This document shows, piece after piece, positions 7,040-16,005 of a DNA stretch of 64,000 nucleotides; position 1 is the stretch's first letter; each line of letters opens with the position of its first letter. The stretch lies in NCBI GenBank assembly GCA_958295955.1, contig OY282420.1:3796435-3860434 (forward strand), written 5' to 3'. The notes under the pieces were generated by a model that made no database searches, was not told where the DNA came from, and worked only from the letters and a program-made list of their open reading frames with translations. The stretch is from an uncultured Bryobacterales bacterium. Its GTDB lineage: Bacteria > Acidobacteriota > Terriglobia > Bryobacterales > UBA6623. The position numbers and the translations under genes are program-made.

Positions 7040-8800
7040 ATGCGTTTACTATCGCATAGAAAGAGTCTCGACATGGCAAATGCTTTCGATTCCAGTTTTG
7101 TCCCTGAACTTTTTCGCTCTTTGCAAACGGCATGTCGATCGATTGTGCGGCTGCTCGTACACAAGTCGATCAAGGTCTTGGCTGTGCTGTTTGCATTGGC
7201 AAGCGCTTCGCAACCCCTCGAAGCACATAACGCCGGTATTGCAGCTTGCAAAAAGCTGGGCAACGACAACAGTGAGTGGAGCAAAGAAGAGAAAAAAGTA
7301 TGGGGAAAGATATGCGAAGCAAAGTGTTTCGATCTCAAAGAGAATGAGGATTGCCAAGAGGAAGCCGACAATTCTGGATCGGAAAACAATGACGACAGAG
7401 TTCCGATACAAGCCGATTTTCTTCATAACATTCTATTCCAAAAATGTTATCGCGATGTAATCGGACCCAGAGGGGTTCACATTAAAAATGCAGAGTTCGA
7501 AGGAAAAGTGGATCTGAGTTGGGGTAAAATTCCATGGCCTTTGCGACTTGAATCGTGTTCGTTCCAATCGTTGACAATGCACCGCTTCGTAGCCGAGCGT
7601 GAAATTATACTCACCAATTCCGAGATAGCTGACGACCTGAATATTCAGTCCGCCTCGATTCAACGCGATCTTATACTGAAAAGCCTGACAGTGGCGAAGG
7701 GGCGTGTAAACCTAACGGCTGCACGCATCGGAGGCAATCTATCGATGGTCTGCGCCAAGTTTCATGACCTTGATCTCGACTTCGCCTCAATCGGCGCAAG
7801 GGTCGACGGAAACGCATTCGCAAACGGTTTCAGGCAGCCGATAACGGGTTCCCTGATCCAAAACCACATTGAGCATATGCTGACTTCGCCGGAGATGCAT
7901 ACACCGTTCGGCATGACCGCAAACGGAAACCCCCTGACCGCCAAAGGGGATCTCATCATGAGCAGAGCATCCATTGCCGGCAAAGTCAATCTCAGCGGCA
8001 CGCAGGTCAATGGTCGATTGCACCTATGGGATACAGGGAATGGGGATACAGGGAATGAAAAGAAAGTGTTCCTGCATGGCCTTACTTACGATGAAATAAT
8101 GGTTCCGCAAAACAACGGTAAAAGCACAGAGAAGGCACTCAAAGATTGGCTGGGAATGGATGGGAGCGATTCGATGCAGCCGTACATGTACCTGGCGTCT
8201 AGATTGCACGCAAAAAACAACCTCTATATCTCCGAGCAGATATTATTTGCGGGACGGAAATTCCTTACGAGTAAGAAACGGATACCAGAAGAGAATCTTC
8301 TTACGTCATTAACTGAAAGCTTTGGATCCTTCATTTCTCGCTTTAATCTTTATGGACTTACTGATCTGTATGGATTTTATTATGGACTTTTCGATGGCCT
8401 TTTGTTTACGATTATTATGTTGATTAAAAAAATATATCAGTCACCAGTCATTATGCTTTGTGTGTTAGTTCTGTTTATAGGTGTTTTTGTGTATGAATTA
8501 ATCAAAATATCCAGAGAATTGGAGGGTAAAGGTCGCACCAAATGCAGAGTGGCATGGACAGCAACATTGAAAGCATTGCTGCCTTGGCCTTTGGGGGGTC
8601 GAAAAAAAGACCCGGGCACGACGAGCATGGCGTCCCGCGCTTGCAGATTGCTGCCTTGGCCTTTGGGGGGTCGAAAAAAAGACAGCGATCAAAGCTCTAT
8701 TGATTGGATTCTACTAGCAGGAAAAATTCTCTTAGCGATTATACTTGTGAGGCTTATCTGGCCTGTCGGTATCGATATGTTATTGCCAATAATCTTCTAA
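7040..8800 (+). CDS. AT-rich membrane protein with pentapeptide/beta-helix-like repeats
   Basis: The ATG at 7040 lies 9 nt after AAGGAGG (7024-7030), which overlaps the stop of the preceding gene; a GTG at 7034 is too close. The 586 residues have a hydrophobic N-terminal segment (about 42-62, VLAVLFALASASQPLEA) that may be a signal peptide. A Cys-containing acidic stretch follows. Then comes a long repeat region (about 125-345) with phrases such as IKNAEFEGKVDLSWG, AARIGGNLSM and ASIAGKVNLSGTQVNGRLHL, the pattern of right-handed beta-helix or degenerate pentapeptide proteins. Near 375-400, YMYLASRLHAKNNLYISEQI resembles the helix that follows such repeats in 'membrane-associated oxidoreductase'-type proteins. 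Three hydrophobic segments close it (about 455-490 and 560-586). AT-rich composition separates it from its neighbours. Function unknown. Confidence 0.7.
   Translation: MRLLSHRKSLDMANAFDSSFVPELFRSLQTACRSIVRLLVHKSIKVLAVLFALASASQPLEAHNAGIAACKKLGNDNSEWSKEEKKVWGKICEAKCFDLKENEDCQEEADNSGSENNDDRVPIQADFLHNILFQKCYRDVIGPRGVHIKNAEFEGKVDLSWGKIPWPLRLESCSFQSLTMHRFVAEREIILTNSEIADDLNIQSASIQRDLILKSLTVAKGRVNLTAARIGGNLSMVCAKFHDLDLDFASIGARVDGNAFANGFRQPITGSLIQNHIEHMLTSPEMHTPFGMTANGNPLTAKGDLIMSRASIAGKVNLSGTQVNGRLHLWDTGNGDTGNEKKVFLHGLTYDEIMVPQNNGKSTEKALKDWLGMDGSDSMQPYMYLASRLHAKNNLYISEQILFAGRKFLTSKKRIPEENLLTSLTESFGSFISRFNLYGLTDLYGFYYGLFDGLLFTIIMLIKKIYQSPVIMLCVLVLFIGVFVYELIKISRELEGKGRTKCRVAWTATLKALLPWPLGGRKKDPGTTSMASRACRLLPWPLGGRKKDSDQSSIDWILLAGKILLAIILVRLIWPVGIDMLLPIIF
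8575..8683 (+). repeat. Exact 37-bp direct repeat, 72-bp offset, inside the membrane-protein gene
   Basis: 8575-8611 and 8647-8683 are identical over 37 nt and include a run of six G and a run of seven A. They duplicate LLPWPLGGRKKD in frame (24-codon period). The homopolymers make the site prone to slippage, and loss or gain of one base would truncate the C-terminal membrane helix. Confidence 0.9.
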
Positions 8801-9075
8801 TATGCACTTTGCACAGGTAGCCCCATGCCATATCCGAGCGCGGCTTGAGATGGGGCGTGGGGTGAACGGCATATTGCAATATTTCGGTCCGTGGCGGCGA
8901 TTCGCCTGGAATTTTTAACCAGGCAATCTCGCCACAGCGAAGTTTCCGGAGGCCGGCTCGGTTCCGGGTTCGGCGAACTGCGGGGAGGTTCAACGATTCC
9001 GCGCGGAAAGGCTGGGAGCGGTCGCCGCCCAAGGCGAAGCGCCGTAACGCCGCCGCGTGACTTCGCCGCGGGCTG

Positions 9076-10362
9076 TCAGGCGCTGTCGGGAGCGCTCCAG
9101 ACTACGCGCCCGTTCACGATGGTCGCCGCGGGGCCGCCGCGGAAGCGGCAGCCGTGGAACGGAGAATTCTTGCTTTTCGACAGCGTTGCGTTGACGTCGT
9201 AGGTCCACTCGCGCTCGGTGGAGAACAGGGTCAGGTCCGCCGGGCCGCCGGCGAACAGGCGTCCGCGCCGCAGGCCGAGGCAATCGGCCGCGTCCGTCGT
9301 GAAGAGCCGCACCAGATGCGTCAAATCCACGAGACCGCCGTGGTAGAGCTTCTCGAGCGCCAGGCCGAGGGCGGTCTCGAGGCCGGTAATCCCGAACGGG
9401 CAGCGCTCGAACTCCTGCATCTTCGTGTTCCCCGTGTGCGGGGCGTGGTCGGTGGCGATGCAGTCGATCGTGCCGTCAACGAGTCCCTCGAGCGCCGCTT
9501 CGATGTCTTCCGGCGTCCGCAGCGGAGGCTTCATCTTGTAGTTCGAGTCGTAGCCGCGGATATGCTCGTCGGTAATCGTGAAGTGGTGCGGCGTGACTTC
9601 CGCCGTTACCGGCAAGCCCAGCTTTTTCGCCTGGCGCACCATGGCGATCGAATTCTTCGTCGAGATGTGCGCGACGTGGACATGCGCCCCGGTTTCCGCC
9701 GCCAGGATGATATCGCGGGCGACCATCACCTCTTCAGAGCTTGCCGAAATGCCGCGCAGCCCCAGCCGGGCGCACTGCACGCCTTCGTGGATATCGCCGC
9801 CGGAGCTCAGGTTCAGGTCTTCGCAGTGGTCGATTACGGTCATGCCGAAAGACGCCGCGTATTTCATCGCCCGGCGCATGATGCCGGAGTTCATGACCGG
9901 GATGCCGTCGTCGCTGATCGCCGCCGCCCCCTCGTTGCGCATCGCGCCGATGTCGGCCAATTGCTCGCCCTTGCTGCCTTTCGTGACCGCCCCGATGGGG
10001 TGGACGTGAACCGGCGCGTAGCGCCGCGCGCGCTCGACGATAAAGCTGGTGACTTGCGCCGAATCGTTGACCGGAATGGTGTTCGGCATGCAGCAGACCG
10101 CGGTGAACCCGCCGGCGGCGGCGGCCTTCGATCCGCTTTCGATCGTCTCGGCGTGCTCGATGCCCGGTTCGCGCAAATGGACGTGGATATCGACGAAACC
10201 GGGGGCCACGATCAGGCCGGCGGCGTCGAGCGTCTCCACGTCCGCCTTGTCGATCGCCGGCTCGACCGCGGCGATTTTGCCCCCTTCGATGAGCACGTCG
10301 CGGCGCCCGTCGAGTTTCGTTTGCGGGTCGATCGCGCGCCCGTTCTTGATCAACAGATTCAT
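9076..10362 (-). CDS. pyrC: Dihydroorotase (class I)
   Basis: Catalyses the reversible cyclisation of N-carbamoyl-aspartate to dihydroorotate, the third step of pyrimidine synthesis, in the cytoplasm. The 428 residues fit the class I bacterial enzyme. The metal-binding FVDIHVHLREPG is at about 57-68 (H60, H62), ISDDG at about 150, IDHCED with a metal His at 179, VAHIS with another at 232, and the catalytic Asp in IATDHAPHTG at about 305. The N-terminal LIKNGRAIDPQ and C-terminal ADLTLF/VNGRVVW form the small composite beta-sandwich of amidohydrolases. It lies 37 nt downstream of pyrB on the same strand, so the two form an operon. The ATG at 10362 is the natural start. Confidence 0.96.
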   Translation of the reverse strand: MNLLIKNGRAIDPQTKLDGRRDVLIEGGKIAAVEPAIDKADVETLDAAGLIVAPGFVDIHVHLREPGIEHAETIESGSKAAAAGGFTAVCCMPNTIPVNDSAQVTSFIVERARRYAPVHVHPIGAVTKGSKGEQLADIGAMRNEGAAAISDDGIPVMNSGIMRRAMKYAASFGMTVIDHCEDLNLSSGGDIHEGVQCARLGLRGISASSEEVMVARDIILAAETGAHVHVAHISTKNSIAMVRQAKKLGLPVTAEVTPHHFTITDEHIRGYDSNYKMKPPLRTPEDIEAALEGLVDGTIDCIATDHAPHTGNTKMQEFERCPFGITGLETALGLALEKLYHGGLVDLTHLVRLFTTDAADCLGLRRGRLFAGGPADLTLFSTEREWTYDVNATLSKSKNSPFHGCRFRGGPAATIVNGRVVWSAPDSA

Positions 10363-10399
10363 GCCGAGGTTCTCGATTCCGCCCGCCGGCCGCCGCTGC

Positions 10400-11353
10400 T
10401 CAGCCGCCGCAAACCCACTCCAAAACCGCCATGCGGATGGCGACGCCGTTTTCCACCTGGTTCAGAATCATCGAGCGCTGCGAGTCCGCGACCTCGTTCG
10501 ACAACTCGCGGCCGCGGTTGATCGGCCCCGGATGGAGCACGATCGCATCCGGCTTGGCCGGCTTCAAGTGCTCCAGAGTCAGGCCGTAGAACTGGAAGTA
10601 TTCGCTCTTGGGGAAAATTTCCACGTTTTGGCGCTCGAGCTGGACGCGCAGCATCATAATCACGTCCGCATCGGCGACGGCCTCGTTCATGTCGTAGGTC
10701 AGCGTGACTCCGGGGGCGATCCCGGCCATGTTCCCCGAGACCATCGTCGCCGGCCCGCAGAGCACGATAGCGGCGCCGAACTTGGCCAGCAGGTGTACGT
10801 TGGAGCGGGCTACCCGCGAGTGCGAGATGTCGCCGATGATCGCCACGCGCAGCCCTTCGAGGGTGTCTTTGACCTCGAGAATCGTGAAGGCGTCGAGCAG
10901 AGCTTGCGTCGGGTGCTCGTGGCGGCCGTCGCCGGCGTTGATCATGGGCGTGGAGAGATAGCGCGAGAGAAAATGGGGCGCGCCCGAAGCCGCGTGCCGC
11001 ATCACGATGGCGTCGGGGCTCATCGCCGCCAGGGTGTTGAGCGTATCCACCAGCGATTCGCCCTTCGACAGGCTCGACCCCTGCGTCTGGATGCCGATCG
11101 TGTCCGCGCCCAGTCGTTTCGCCGCGATCTCGAAGCTCGTCCGGGTGCGCGTCGAAGGCTCGAAAAACAGGTTGACGATGGAGCGGCCGCGCAGCGTATC
11201 GAGCTTTTTCGGCGGCTCGTTGCGTTGCGGCTTGTAGAACCGCCCGCGCTCGAGCAGCCATTCGATTTCCGCGCGGCTCAGGTCTTCGGCGCCCAGCAGG
11301 TTGCGGGTATTCGCGGGGGTAGCCGTCACGTTCGCCGGAAGGGTAATCGCCAT
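10400..11353 (-). CDS. pyrB: Aspartate carbamoyltransferase catalytic subunit
   Basis: Condenses carbamoyl phosphate with aspartate, the committed step of pyrimidine synthesis. The carbamoyl-phosphate loop FFEPSTRTRTSFE is at about 63-75, the HPTQALLD motif at about 143, and the closing PGPINRG near 285. Length is 317 residues from the ATG at 11353; a TTG two codons earlier is possible but less likely. No pyrI regulatory chain is seen, and none is expected for the class B/C enzymes common outside enterobacteria; such enzymes often associate with dihydroorotase, which fits the neighbouring pyrC. No PyrR-binding leader or attenuator could be recognised in the 94 nt between this gene and the divergent gene at 11448. 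Confidence 0.96.
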   Translation of the reverse strand: MAITLPANVTATPANTRNLLGAEDLSRAEIEWLLERGRFYKPQRNEPPKKLDTLRGRSIVNLFFEPSTRTRTSFEIAAKRLGADTIGIQTQGSSLSKGESLVDTLNTLAAMSPDAIVMRHAASGAPHFLSRYLSTPMINAGDGRHEHPTQALLDAFTILEVKDTLEGLRVAIIGDISHSRVARSNVHLLAKFGAAIVLCGPATMVSGNMAGIAPGVTLTYDMNEAVADADVIMMLRVQLERQNVEIFPKSEYFQFYGLTLEHLKPAKPDAIVLHPGPINRGRELSNEVADSQRSMILNQVENGVAIRMAVLEWVCGG

Positions 11354-11447
11354 CGCCAAGCCGCCCGCAGCCGGCGGTCAACCCATGATAGCGGTTCCCG
11401 CCGCGCGGGACTCGGCGGCTGAAAATCGTCGTGCTATTCTGACGCCT

Positions 11448-12320
11448 ATGGCTTTCTGCGTCAGGTGCGGGATGCAAACGGCCGATTCCGCGCGGTTTTG
11501 CAACAATTGCGGCTCGCCCTTGGGCGCCGCGCCCGGCGTTCCCGCGGCCGCGGCGCCGGCCGTGCCCATGCTTCCTCTCGAATACGAGATTCACGGCGAC
11601 AACCTCGAGGTCGTTCGCGTCAAGCTGAAACACGGCCAGGACATCCAGGCCGAGGCCGGCAAGATGGTGTACAAATCGCCGTCCGTGCAGTGGGAGACGC
11701 GCATGACGGGCAAGGGCGTCGGCGGCAAGCTGATGGGCGCGTTGAAGCGCAAGCTCACCGGGGAGTCGCTTTTCCTGACCCACTTCACCGGGGAAGGCGA
11801 GGTCGGTTTTGCGGGCGATTTTCCCGGCCGCATCCAGGCTTTCGAGTTGGCGCCCGGCCAGTCCGTTCTGGTCCAGCGCGACGGCTTCATCATGGCCGAG
11901 GGGTCGGTCCAACTCGATATCGCCTTCACCAAGAAACTCGGCGCAGGGTTCTTCGGCGGCGAAGGATTCATTTTGCAGAAGCTCACCGGTCCCGGCGCCG
12001 CTTTCGTTCACGGCGGCGGCGATTTCATCGAGTTCAAGCTGAGCCCCGGCGAAGTCATCCAGGTGGATACGGGCTGCATCGTGGCCTTCGACGAATCCGT
12101 CCGTTACGACGTTCAATTCGCCGGCGGCATCGCCACCAGCATTTTCGGCGGCGAGGGGCTGTTCCTGGCGACGCTGACCGGTCCGGGGCGGGCCGTCGTG
12201 CAAAGCATGACCCTGGCGAAGCTGCGCCGCGAGCTCGGCGGCGGCGTCGGGGCCGCAAGCGGCGGCGGGGAATCGCACGGTCTGGGAAGTCTGACCAATA
12301 TCTTCGGCAGCAACGACTGA
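11448..12320 (+). CDS. AIM24/TIGR00266 family protein with N-terminal zinc ribbon
   Basis: The first 25 residues are a zinc ribbon (C4, C7, C18, C21: FCVRCG...FCNNCG). A short Ala/Pro linker leads to a 220-residue AIM24-like beta-sandwich: VVRVKLKHGQDIQAEAGKMV, MGALKRKLTGESLFLTHF, and the internally repeated GAGFFGGEGFILQKLTGPG / ATSIFGGEGLFLATLTGPG. The glycine-rich tail is low-complexity. TIGR00266 proteins are widespread; the mitochondrial relative AIM24 affects cristae organisation, but the bacterial role is unknown. The fusion to a zinc ribbon is found in other bacteria too. The ATG at 11448 is the only sensible start; a TATTCT hexamer sits just upstream (11434-11439). Divergent from pyrB. 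Confidence 0.85.
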   Translation: MAFCVRCGMQTADSARFCNNCGSPLGAAPGVPAAAAPAVPMLPLEYEIHGDNLEVVRVKLKHGQDIQAEAGKMVYKSPSVQWETRMTGKGVGGKLMGALKRKLTGESLFLTHFTGEGEVGFAGDFPGRIQAFELAPGQSVLVQRDGFIMAEGSVQLDIAFTKKLGAGFFGGEGFILQKLTGPGAAFVHGGGDFIEFKLSPGEVIQVDTGCIVAFDESVRYDVQFAGGIATSIFGGEGLFLATLTGPGRAVVQSMTLAKLRRELGGGVGAASGGGESHGLGSLTNIFGSND

Positions 12321-12380
12321 CGCCGCGCCCGGTAACCTCAGGCGGTGACATACGCCTTTTCGATTTAAGGACTTGTTTGC

Positions 12381-13430
12381 ATGAAATCGCTATCGACGAC
12401 GCTGCTCACGGCCTCTTTGCTGCTTTTGCCGGCGGCTTCCAAGGTTGCCCGCTCGGCTTCGGGCCAAGGGGTGCGCGGCCCGGTAATGGGCTACGTCTTC
12501 GACGAAAACAGCCGCCTGCTGCGGCCCATTAACGGGATTCCCGGCGCCGCGCACGTCGCCGCAGCCGTCGTTCTCGACTTCAGCCCCGCGGTGGTTGCCG
12601 TCTCTCCGAATCAGGACTTCGCCTTGGCGGTCGACGCCGAAGGCCGGCTCCGTCTGGTCGATCTTACCGCGCCTGCGCCGGTCTCGACGGTCGTGGAAGC
12701 GGCCATTGCCGGCGCGGACCGCATCTTCATCAGCCCCTCGGGCATGGCCGCCGCGGCTTACGACCGCGGCGCCGGGATCGTCCAGGTCATCGACGGTCTG
12801 CCCGCGGCCGCGAGCGCCGCCGAGACGTTCGCCGTCGGTTCGCTTCCCGGAGTGCTTACCGCATTGGCCGTCAGCGACAACGGCGCGGTTCTGGCCGCCG
12901 CCGCGGAACGCACCGGCGGCTCGCTCTACGCGCTCGTTGCCGGCCGCGACCCGGCGCGCATCGGGACGGTCCGCCGCGTGCTCGGCCTGTCCTTCGCCCC
13001 GCGCACGGACGATGCCGTGGCCGCCGACTACGATGCGAGCGAGGTCTTGCTGATCCGCGGCGTCACGACGATCGGGCAGATTTCGGTTATCGCTTCCGCC
13101 AATGACGGCGTAAGCAAGCCGTCGTTCGCCGCGGTTGCGGCCGACGGCAAGACGGCGGTCGCGGTCGTTCCGTCCGGCGTGGCCAGGGTTCCGCTGAACG
13201 GCGGGTCGCCGGAATTGCTCGACTGCGCCTGCAAACCCACGACGCTCAGCCCCTTGGCGGGCGGCGAGGCGTTCCGGCTGACCGAGGCCGTCGGCGCCCC
13301 GATTCACCTGGTCGAGGTCAGGGGCGAAACTCGTATGCTGTTCGTGCCGGCCGCCTCGGATGCCGCGCAGGCCGCGCTTGCTCCCGCCGCGCCGTCCCGC
13401 GCCGGAGTCCGCGCCCGCGGCAGCCGCTGA
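12381..13430 (+). CDS. Secreted beta-propeller-like protein, unknown function
   Basis: 349 residues with a signal peptide (MKSLSTTLLTASLLLLPAAS). The body alternates short strands and loops: VVAVSPNQDFALAVDAEGRL, RIFISPSGMAAAAYDRG, LTALAVSDNGAVLAAAAE, FAAVAADGKTAVAVVPSG. This is the cadence of a six- or seven-bladed propeller of the WD40/YVTN type, though no canonical family signature is evident. The C-terminus is an Ala/Arg-rich tail. AAGGA lies 9 nt before the ATG. It stands alone, convergent with the small minus-strand gene at 13464. The substrate or partner cannot be inferred. Confidence 0.75.
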   Translation: MKSLSTTLLTASLLLLPAASKVARSASGQGVRGPVMGYVFDENSRLLRPINGIPGAAHVAAAVVLDFSPAVVAVSPNQDFALAVDAEGRLRLVDLTAPAPVSTVVEAAIAGADRIFISPSGMAAAAYDRGAGIVQVIDGLPAAASAAETFAVGSLPGVLTALAVSDNGAVLAAAAERTGGSLYALVAGRDPARIGTVRRVLGLSFAPRTDDAVAADYDASEVLLIRGVTTIGQISVIASANDGVSKPSFAAVAADGKTAVAVVPSGVARVPLNGGSPELLDCACKPTTLSPLAGGEAFRLTEAVGAPIHLVEVRGETRMLFVPAASDAAQAALAPAAPSRAGVRARGSR

Positions 13431-13463
13431 GCGGTACGCATCCGCCGCGCGCCGGCCGTCCCC

Positions 13464-13985
13464 TTACGGAGTTCGGCGCTTGCGCGGCACGTTGTAGATC
13501 CCGCCCATCCGCGAACCGTAGAAAAAGGCGGCTGCGGTCGGCAGAGTGAACAGCGCGTGAACGAAGGCCCGGACTCCCGGCGTATCGTCGCCGTCATCGA
13601 GGTTGGCCAGGAAATACTCCGTTGAGAAGACGCCGATCCCCAGGCCGATCCATCCGGGGATGCGTTTCGTGAGCGGGCGGCGGGCCAACACCTTGCGGAC
13701 GGCCCGCTTTTCCAACGTGCGCGACTGCCCGTTTGCCGGCAGCAGCGTCAGGGTTTCGTCCGTGGCCGAGCTGAAGAAGCCCTTGATCTTTCTACTTCCC
13801 GCCGGGGCTGCGTCCTTGTAGAGCAACACCGTGATGCGTTTTCCGGGCTCGACTGCCCGCACCGCTGACCAGTCGGTCCTGATCCGGGGTATGGCCCAGC
13901 CCGGCGCGGCGGTCAAAAAGGCGAGCAGCAGCGCCGGGAGCAGCCGCGGCCTCCATGTCTTCGTCGTCCGGGACGGCATCCTCAT
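13464..13985 (-). CDS. Small exported hypothetical protein
   Basis: The ATG at 13985 begins a 173-residue protein with a basic N-terminus and hydrophobic core (LLPALLLAFLTAAPGWA), a probable signal peptide. A short beta-rich segment follows (RITVLLYKDAAP, KIKGFFSSATDETLTLLPANG), which looks like an SH3/Sm-like strand set. Two hydrophobic C-terminal segments come next (WIGLGIGVFSTEYFLA and ALFTLPTAAAFFYGSRM), ending YNVPRKRRTP. Similar 'signal + SH3-like + hairpin of membrane helices' proteins are common and unnamed in Acidobacteria. It is divergent from the quinoprotein gene at 14052 with 66 nt between starts. Confidence 0.7.
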   Translation of the reverse strand: MRMPSRTTKTWRPRLLPALLLAFLTAAPGWAIPRIRTDWSAVRAVEPGKRITVLLYKDAAPAGSRKIKGFFSSATDETLTLLPANGQSRTLEKRAVRKVLARRPLTKRIPGWIGLGIGVFSTEYFLANLDDGDDTPGVRAFVHALFTLPTAAAFFYGSRMGGIYNVPRKRRTP

Positions 13986-14051
13986 GTCTTGCACGATTTT
14001 CTCCCAAGCTTCTCCCCCAAGCCTCCTATACAATACGGACACGAGATTGCC

Positions 14052-15929
14052 ATGCCCGACCGCCGCACCCGCCGCGCGTTTCTCAAGCAAACCGCCCTTT
14101 CCTCCGCCGCTGCCGTTTACGCTTCGGCGGCGGCCTCGACGCCGCGCGGCGCCGGCGCCGACTGGCGCTACTACGGCGGCACGCCCGGAGCGACCCGCTA
14201 TTCCACCCTCAAGCAGATCGACCGTTCGAATGTCCGCGATCTGCAGGTCGCCTGGACACACGCCACCGGCGACGCCATGCAGCGCCCGGCGACGACGATC
14301 GAATGCACGCCCATTGTCGTCGACGGGCGGATGTACATTACCACGGCGCAGCTTCAGGTTCGGGCGCTGGACGCCGCCACGGGCGAGATGCTCTGGAACT
14401 TCGACCCCTTCGAGGGAGTGGTCATGCGCCGGCCGAAAGGCGTCAACCGCGGCGTAACCTACTGGCAGGACGGCGAGAAACGGCGGATTTTCACGGCCGC
14501 GGGCGCCGACATGTACTGCCTCGATGCCGACAGCGGGCGCCTCGTGAGCGAATTCGCCGACGGCGGGGTGCTGAACATGCGGCTGGGCCTCGACCGCGAC
14601 ATCGGCGATGCCCCCTACTTTCACGCCACTCCGCCGGTGGTCTTCGAAGACCTGTTGATCCTCGGCGGCGGCGCGAGCGAAGGCCCCGACCCCGCCGCTC
14701 CGGGGCACATCCGCGCCTTCGACCTGCGCACGGGCAAGCGTCGCTGGATATTCCACACCATCCCGCATCCGGGGGAATTCGGCTACGACACCTGGGGCAA
14801 GGACAACTGGAAAACCGCCGGCGGCTGCAACAACTGGGCCGGGCTGAGCGTCGACCCGCAGCGGGGCATGGTTTTCGCCTCGCTGGGCTCGCCGACGTTC
14901 GATTTTTACGGCGGCGACCGCCCGGGGCAAAACCTTTTCGGCAACAGCGTCCTGGCGCTCGATGCGCGCAGCGGCGAGAGGGTCTGGCATTTCCAAACCA
15001 CCCACCACGATTTGTGGGACTACGACTTGCCCGCGCAGGCGGCGCTGGTGCGGGTCAAGCGCAACGGTCAATGGATCGATGCGGTCGCGCAGCCGACGAA
15101 AACCGGCTTCATTTTCCTGTTTGACCGGGCGACGGGCGAACCCTTGTTCGACATCGAGGAACGGCCGGTTCCCAAGTCCGACATCGCCGGCGAGCAGGCT
15201 TGGCCCACGCAGCCCTTTCCGACGGCGCCGCCGCCGATCGCGCGCCAGGGATTCGGCGAAGACGACATCACGAACATCTCGCAGGAGTCCCGCGAGTATG
15301 TGCTGCGCCGGCTCAAGGACTTGCGCAACGAGGGGTTCTACACGCCGCCGAGCAAGCGCGGGACGGTTTACTCTCCGGGAACCCTGGGCGGCGCCCTGTG
15401 GGGCGGATGCAGCTTCGACCCGGAGAGCGGACGCCTCTACATCAACGCCAACAATACCCCCAAGTTCTTCACTCTGGTGGACGCGCCGGAAGGCGAGTCC
15501 TATCCTTACCGCGTGACGGGTTATCCGTATTTCAACGATCAGGACGGTTACCCTGCCTCGAAGCCGCCTTGGGGCGAGTTGCTGTGCCTCGATATGGCCA
15601 CCGCCGCATACCGCTGGCGGAAGCCGTTGGGCGAGCATGCCGCGCTTGCCGCCAGGGGCGTTCCGCAGACCGGCACGTTTACGGTAGGCGGCTCGATCGT
15701 CACCCGCGGCGGGCTGGTGTTCATCGGCGCCACCCGCGACGAGAAGTTCCGCGCGTTCGACGCGGATACCGGCGAGACGCTCTGGGAGCATCGGCTCGCA
15801 GCGGGCGGATACGCGACGCCTTGCGCCTACGCGGTGGACGGCCGGCAGTATGTCGTCATCGCCGCCGGTGGGGCGGGGAAGGGCCGCACGGCCGCGGGCG
15901 ACCGGTTCACGGCCTTTGCGCTCGGCTGA
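14052..15929 (+). CDS. PQQ-dependent membrane-type glucose/alcohol dehydrogenase-like quinoprotein, Tat-exported
   Basis: 625 residues beginning MPDRRTRRAFLKQ, a twin-arginine signal, then an eight-bladed quinoprotein propeller: WRYYGGTPGATRYSTLKQID, LQVAWTHATGD, CTPIVVDGRMYITT, VRALDAATGEMLW, HHDLWDYDLPAQ, GFIFLFDRATGEPLF, GGLVFIGATRDEKFRAFD. The HHDLWD motif and the spacing fit the family of PQQ-dependent glucose dehydrogenases lacking the membrane anchor. The product would act in the periplasm, passing electrons from sugar or alcohol oxidation to a quinone or cytochrome. No cytochrome domain is fused. The start was placed at the ATG before the RR motif. TATACAAT (14027-14034) just upstream resembles a -10 element. 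Confidence 0.88.
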   Translation: MPDRRTRRAFLKQTALSSAAAVYASAAASTPRGAGADWRYYGGTPGATRYSTLKQIDRSNVRDLQVAWTHATGDAMQRPATTIECTPIVVDGRMYITTAQLQVRALDAATGEMLWNFDPFEGVVMRRPKGVNRGVTYWQDGEKRRIFTAAGADMYCLDADSGRLVSEFADGGVLNMRLGLDRDIGDAPYFHATPPVVFEDLLILGGGASEGPDPAAPGHIRAFDLRTGKRRWIFHTIPHPGEFGYDTWGKDNWKTAGGCNNWAGLSVDPQRGMVFASLGSPTFDFYGGDRPGQNLFGNSVLALDARSGERVWHFQTTHHDLWDYDLPAQAALVRVKRNGQWIDAVAQPTKTGFIFLFDRATGEPLFDIEERPVPKSDIAGEQAWPTQPFPTAPPPIARQGFGEDDITNISQESREYVLRRLKDLRNEGFYTPPSKRGTVYSPGTLGGALWGGCSFDPESGRLYINANNTPKFFTLVDAPEGESYPYRVTGYPYFNDQDGYPASKPPWGELLCLDMATAAYRWRKPLGEHAALAARGVPQTGTFTVGGSIVTRGGLVFIGATRDEKFRAFDADTGETLWEHRLAAGGYATPCAYAVDGRQYVVIAAGGAGKGRTAAGDRFTAFALG

Positions 15930-15930
15930 G

Positions 15931-15984
15931 GCCGCGGCTCCGGCGCGGTTTCGTGCGATTGCTCACCTGGCGCCGCGGTTTTTT
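15931..15984 (+). terminator. Possible rho-independent terminator
   Basis: Directly after the quinoprotein stop, GCCGCGGC (15931-15938) and CGGCGC (15941-15946) can pair with GCGCCGCGG (15970-15978), which is followed by six T. The loop is long (over 20 nt), so the call is weak, but it is well placed between this gene and the blaI promoter. Confidence 0.35.
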
Positions 15985-16005
15985 GGAATTTTTTAGAAAA
16001 ACAAC

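Noticed and set aside
10359..12278. 639-codon minus-strand open frame across pyrB and the AIM24-like gene
   Set aside because: No recognisable motif, and overlaps two convincing genes in other frames.
13464..15791. 775-codon minus-strand open frame
   Set aside because: Only its last 173 codons (from 13985) look like protein, with a signal peptide; the rest is antisense of the quinoprotein gene.
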